From Ophiothrix spiculata (taxonomy: Eukaryota > Echinodermata > Ophiuroidea > Amphilepidida > Ophiotrichidae): a stretch of 32,150 nt of DNA. The notes under the pieces were generated by a model. The model saw nothing but the letters and a program-made list of their open reading frames with translations, was not told where the DNA came from and did not search any database. Location: the NCBI GenBank assembly GCA_000969725.1, contig JXSR01S033304.1. One strand, 5' to 3'. Of the stretch, positions 30,801-32,150 are shown in pieces (position 1 is the stretch's first letter; each line of letters begins with the position of its first letter). The position numbers and the translations under genes are program-made.

Positions 30801-32150
30801 AACCTTCGTGGCAAACAGATGGATGCAAACTAGACTCAGTCCATCAGTCTTACAAAAACTGCACACGCCCTTCACTGTGCTGGTTTAAACAACAGTAAGT
30901 GAGGGAGCCCCGATTTGGCAACTGGTGGATCCAGTCTAGATGCAAACATGGGTCGATACATGGATCGTAAAAATACAAGTCTAACTATGTATGTTATAAA
31001 GTTATCATCACTACGCCTATATCTTTATTGTTGCGTCCATCCTGCTTTGTACTTGAAAACATGCTACGATTTGTTGAACCATAAGGAGATTGGTAATCTA
31101 TAAAACTAATTAGTTTTAAAAATGAGTAGGTTGGGAAATCACGTATTTTGCTTCATGATGCTATTTCGATATATATTGCATTTTGAATAAGGTTATTTTG
31201 GACCAGATTTTGGACACTTAAGGAGAAGAATATGTTATTGTTATATTCATTGTCAGGCACATTATGATATCTGGGCGGGCATGTGCATGGCTTCAGAAGC
31301 TAATTGGACAACTCAAATCCACTGCCAGCATGTTCAATGTCATCTACGGAAACAGTTAACGACTTGCTGCACCTTTTTGATGATTTCTTTATCCCCATTT
31401 GGTTTTGTGATTTTCCTGAAAATTTAGAAAGCTTGCATTCCATTTTTAGATGAAAGCTATGTAAATCATGCATATTAAAGAGTGCGATCTGTCAACTACT
31501 TTCAAACTCTTTATAACCATTGAGTACCTGTTTAGAGAAGCATATGCATGCACCATATCATATAATAAGACACAAGACTCGCAAGGAAATTAGTCTAAGT
31601 CGTATTTGCTTAATCGACATTCACTAAATTGTTTCCATTCAAAATTGCTTTTGATTTTCAAAATTTTAGCCCGTAAGCGGGCTAACATGGTGGCTAATAT
31701 GTTTCCACCTCGTGAAGTGTGCCATCGTCTATCATTCGATTTACAAAATATGGAACGTGGATAAATTGAATGAATGTTTGTAAATAAAATAACTGTTCCT
31801 TGTAAATGTTTATATGTAAACCTGATATTAAACATGTTATTTTCTTGTATCGGAATTTTTTAAAATCCTGACGAACAATTTTTTTTTTAAATTTTGTTAT
31901 ATGGGAGAGCAAGTATGTATAAATATCCGGTATAAATATCTAATATGTAACGGTTCAAAGCATGTTAAAAATAACGCATAAATTCCCGTAAACCTGCTAT
32001 GTAAATTTTCCTCTTCATAATCACAGAAAATGCCGTAAGACAAAGATATTGATGTAAGAGTAATGAGTTTTCAATCCGTGAATGTAAAATAACTTCAAAG
32101 TGATGAGTGACAGATGTTAAGTGCTGCCGAAAAGAAATGTTATGTAACTA
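30801..32150. other. Right part of unit 4, non-coding
   Basis: No gene is supported. The blocks at 31,728 and 32,008 match units 1 and 2. The short frames at 30,915 and 31,590-31,912 have no recognisable features and are not present in the other units. Confidence 0.45.

Larger units (their letters stand above)
27850..32150. repeat. Unit 4 of the tandem array, cut by the right edge
   Basis: It starts like unit 2 with Q-W-S-T-R (27,880-29,500), followed by M (29,830), P (30,440), a block with CTATCATTCGATTTACAAAA (31,728; compare 6188) and TTTTCCTCTTCATAATC (32,008; compare 6270). The last 60 bases (GTGATGAGTGACAGATG onward) instead resemble 27,480-27,545, just before this unit. That suggests a further junction at the right edge. 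Confidence 0.65.

Overview
This window looks like AT-rich, intron/intergenic-type DNA from an invertebrate animal, with no host protein-coding gene that I can support. The evidence is the low coding density, decayed non-LTR retrotransposons, a tRNA-derived SINE, several short inverted-repeat DNA transposons (MITEs) and very extensive local duplication. The style of the SINE and LINEs fits a mollusc or other lophotrochozoan, but I cannot fix the taxon from the sequence. Nearly all open reading frames are short and do not persist between duplicated copies. The exceptions belong to two dead LINEs.

The main feature is a nested tandem duplication with a period of roughly 8-9.5 kb. Unit 1 runs from the left edge to about 10,084, unit 2 from about 10,085 to 18,130, unit 3 (strongly diverged and rearranged) from about 18,130 to 27,850, and unit 4 from about 27,850 past the right edge. 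Units 1 and 2 align module by module over almost their whole length. I use letters for recurring modules: Q and W (around 7.7-8.9 kb), S-T-R (a 650-800 bp cassette at 1.7, 9.2, 10.8, 17.5 and 28.8 kb), M and P (around 4.4-5.0 kb) and N (around 6.6-6.9 kb). Q-W-S-T-R also occurs twice within a unit, so a shorter repeat of about 2 kb is nested in the long one.

The differences between copies are mostly mobile-element insertions, and the duplicate copy supplies the empty site. Unit 1 carries a decayed LINE (205-1665), an 0.8 kb element with palindromic CACGTG-centred subrepeats (3337-4148) and a TTAA-flanked MITE (5140-5663). Unit 2 carries a second LINE fragment (11,607-11,990), an 8-bp-TSD MITE (14,417-14,771), a second TTAA-flanked MITE (16,457-16,975) and a 250 bp MITE (17,018-17,267). 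Unit 3 carries the SINE (18,415-18,600), a foldback element (23,011-23,148), a truncated second copy of the 250 bp MITE (25,057-25,260) and about 1 kb of unrelated sequence.

No operon, pathway or defence system is visible. What the conserved modules do, if anything, is open: conserved TATA-like boxes and short palindromes could be regulatory, or the whole array could be a passive large satellite or segmental duplication. All similarity statements between copies are by eye.
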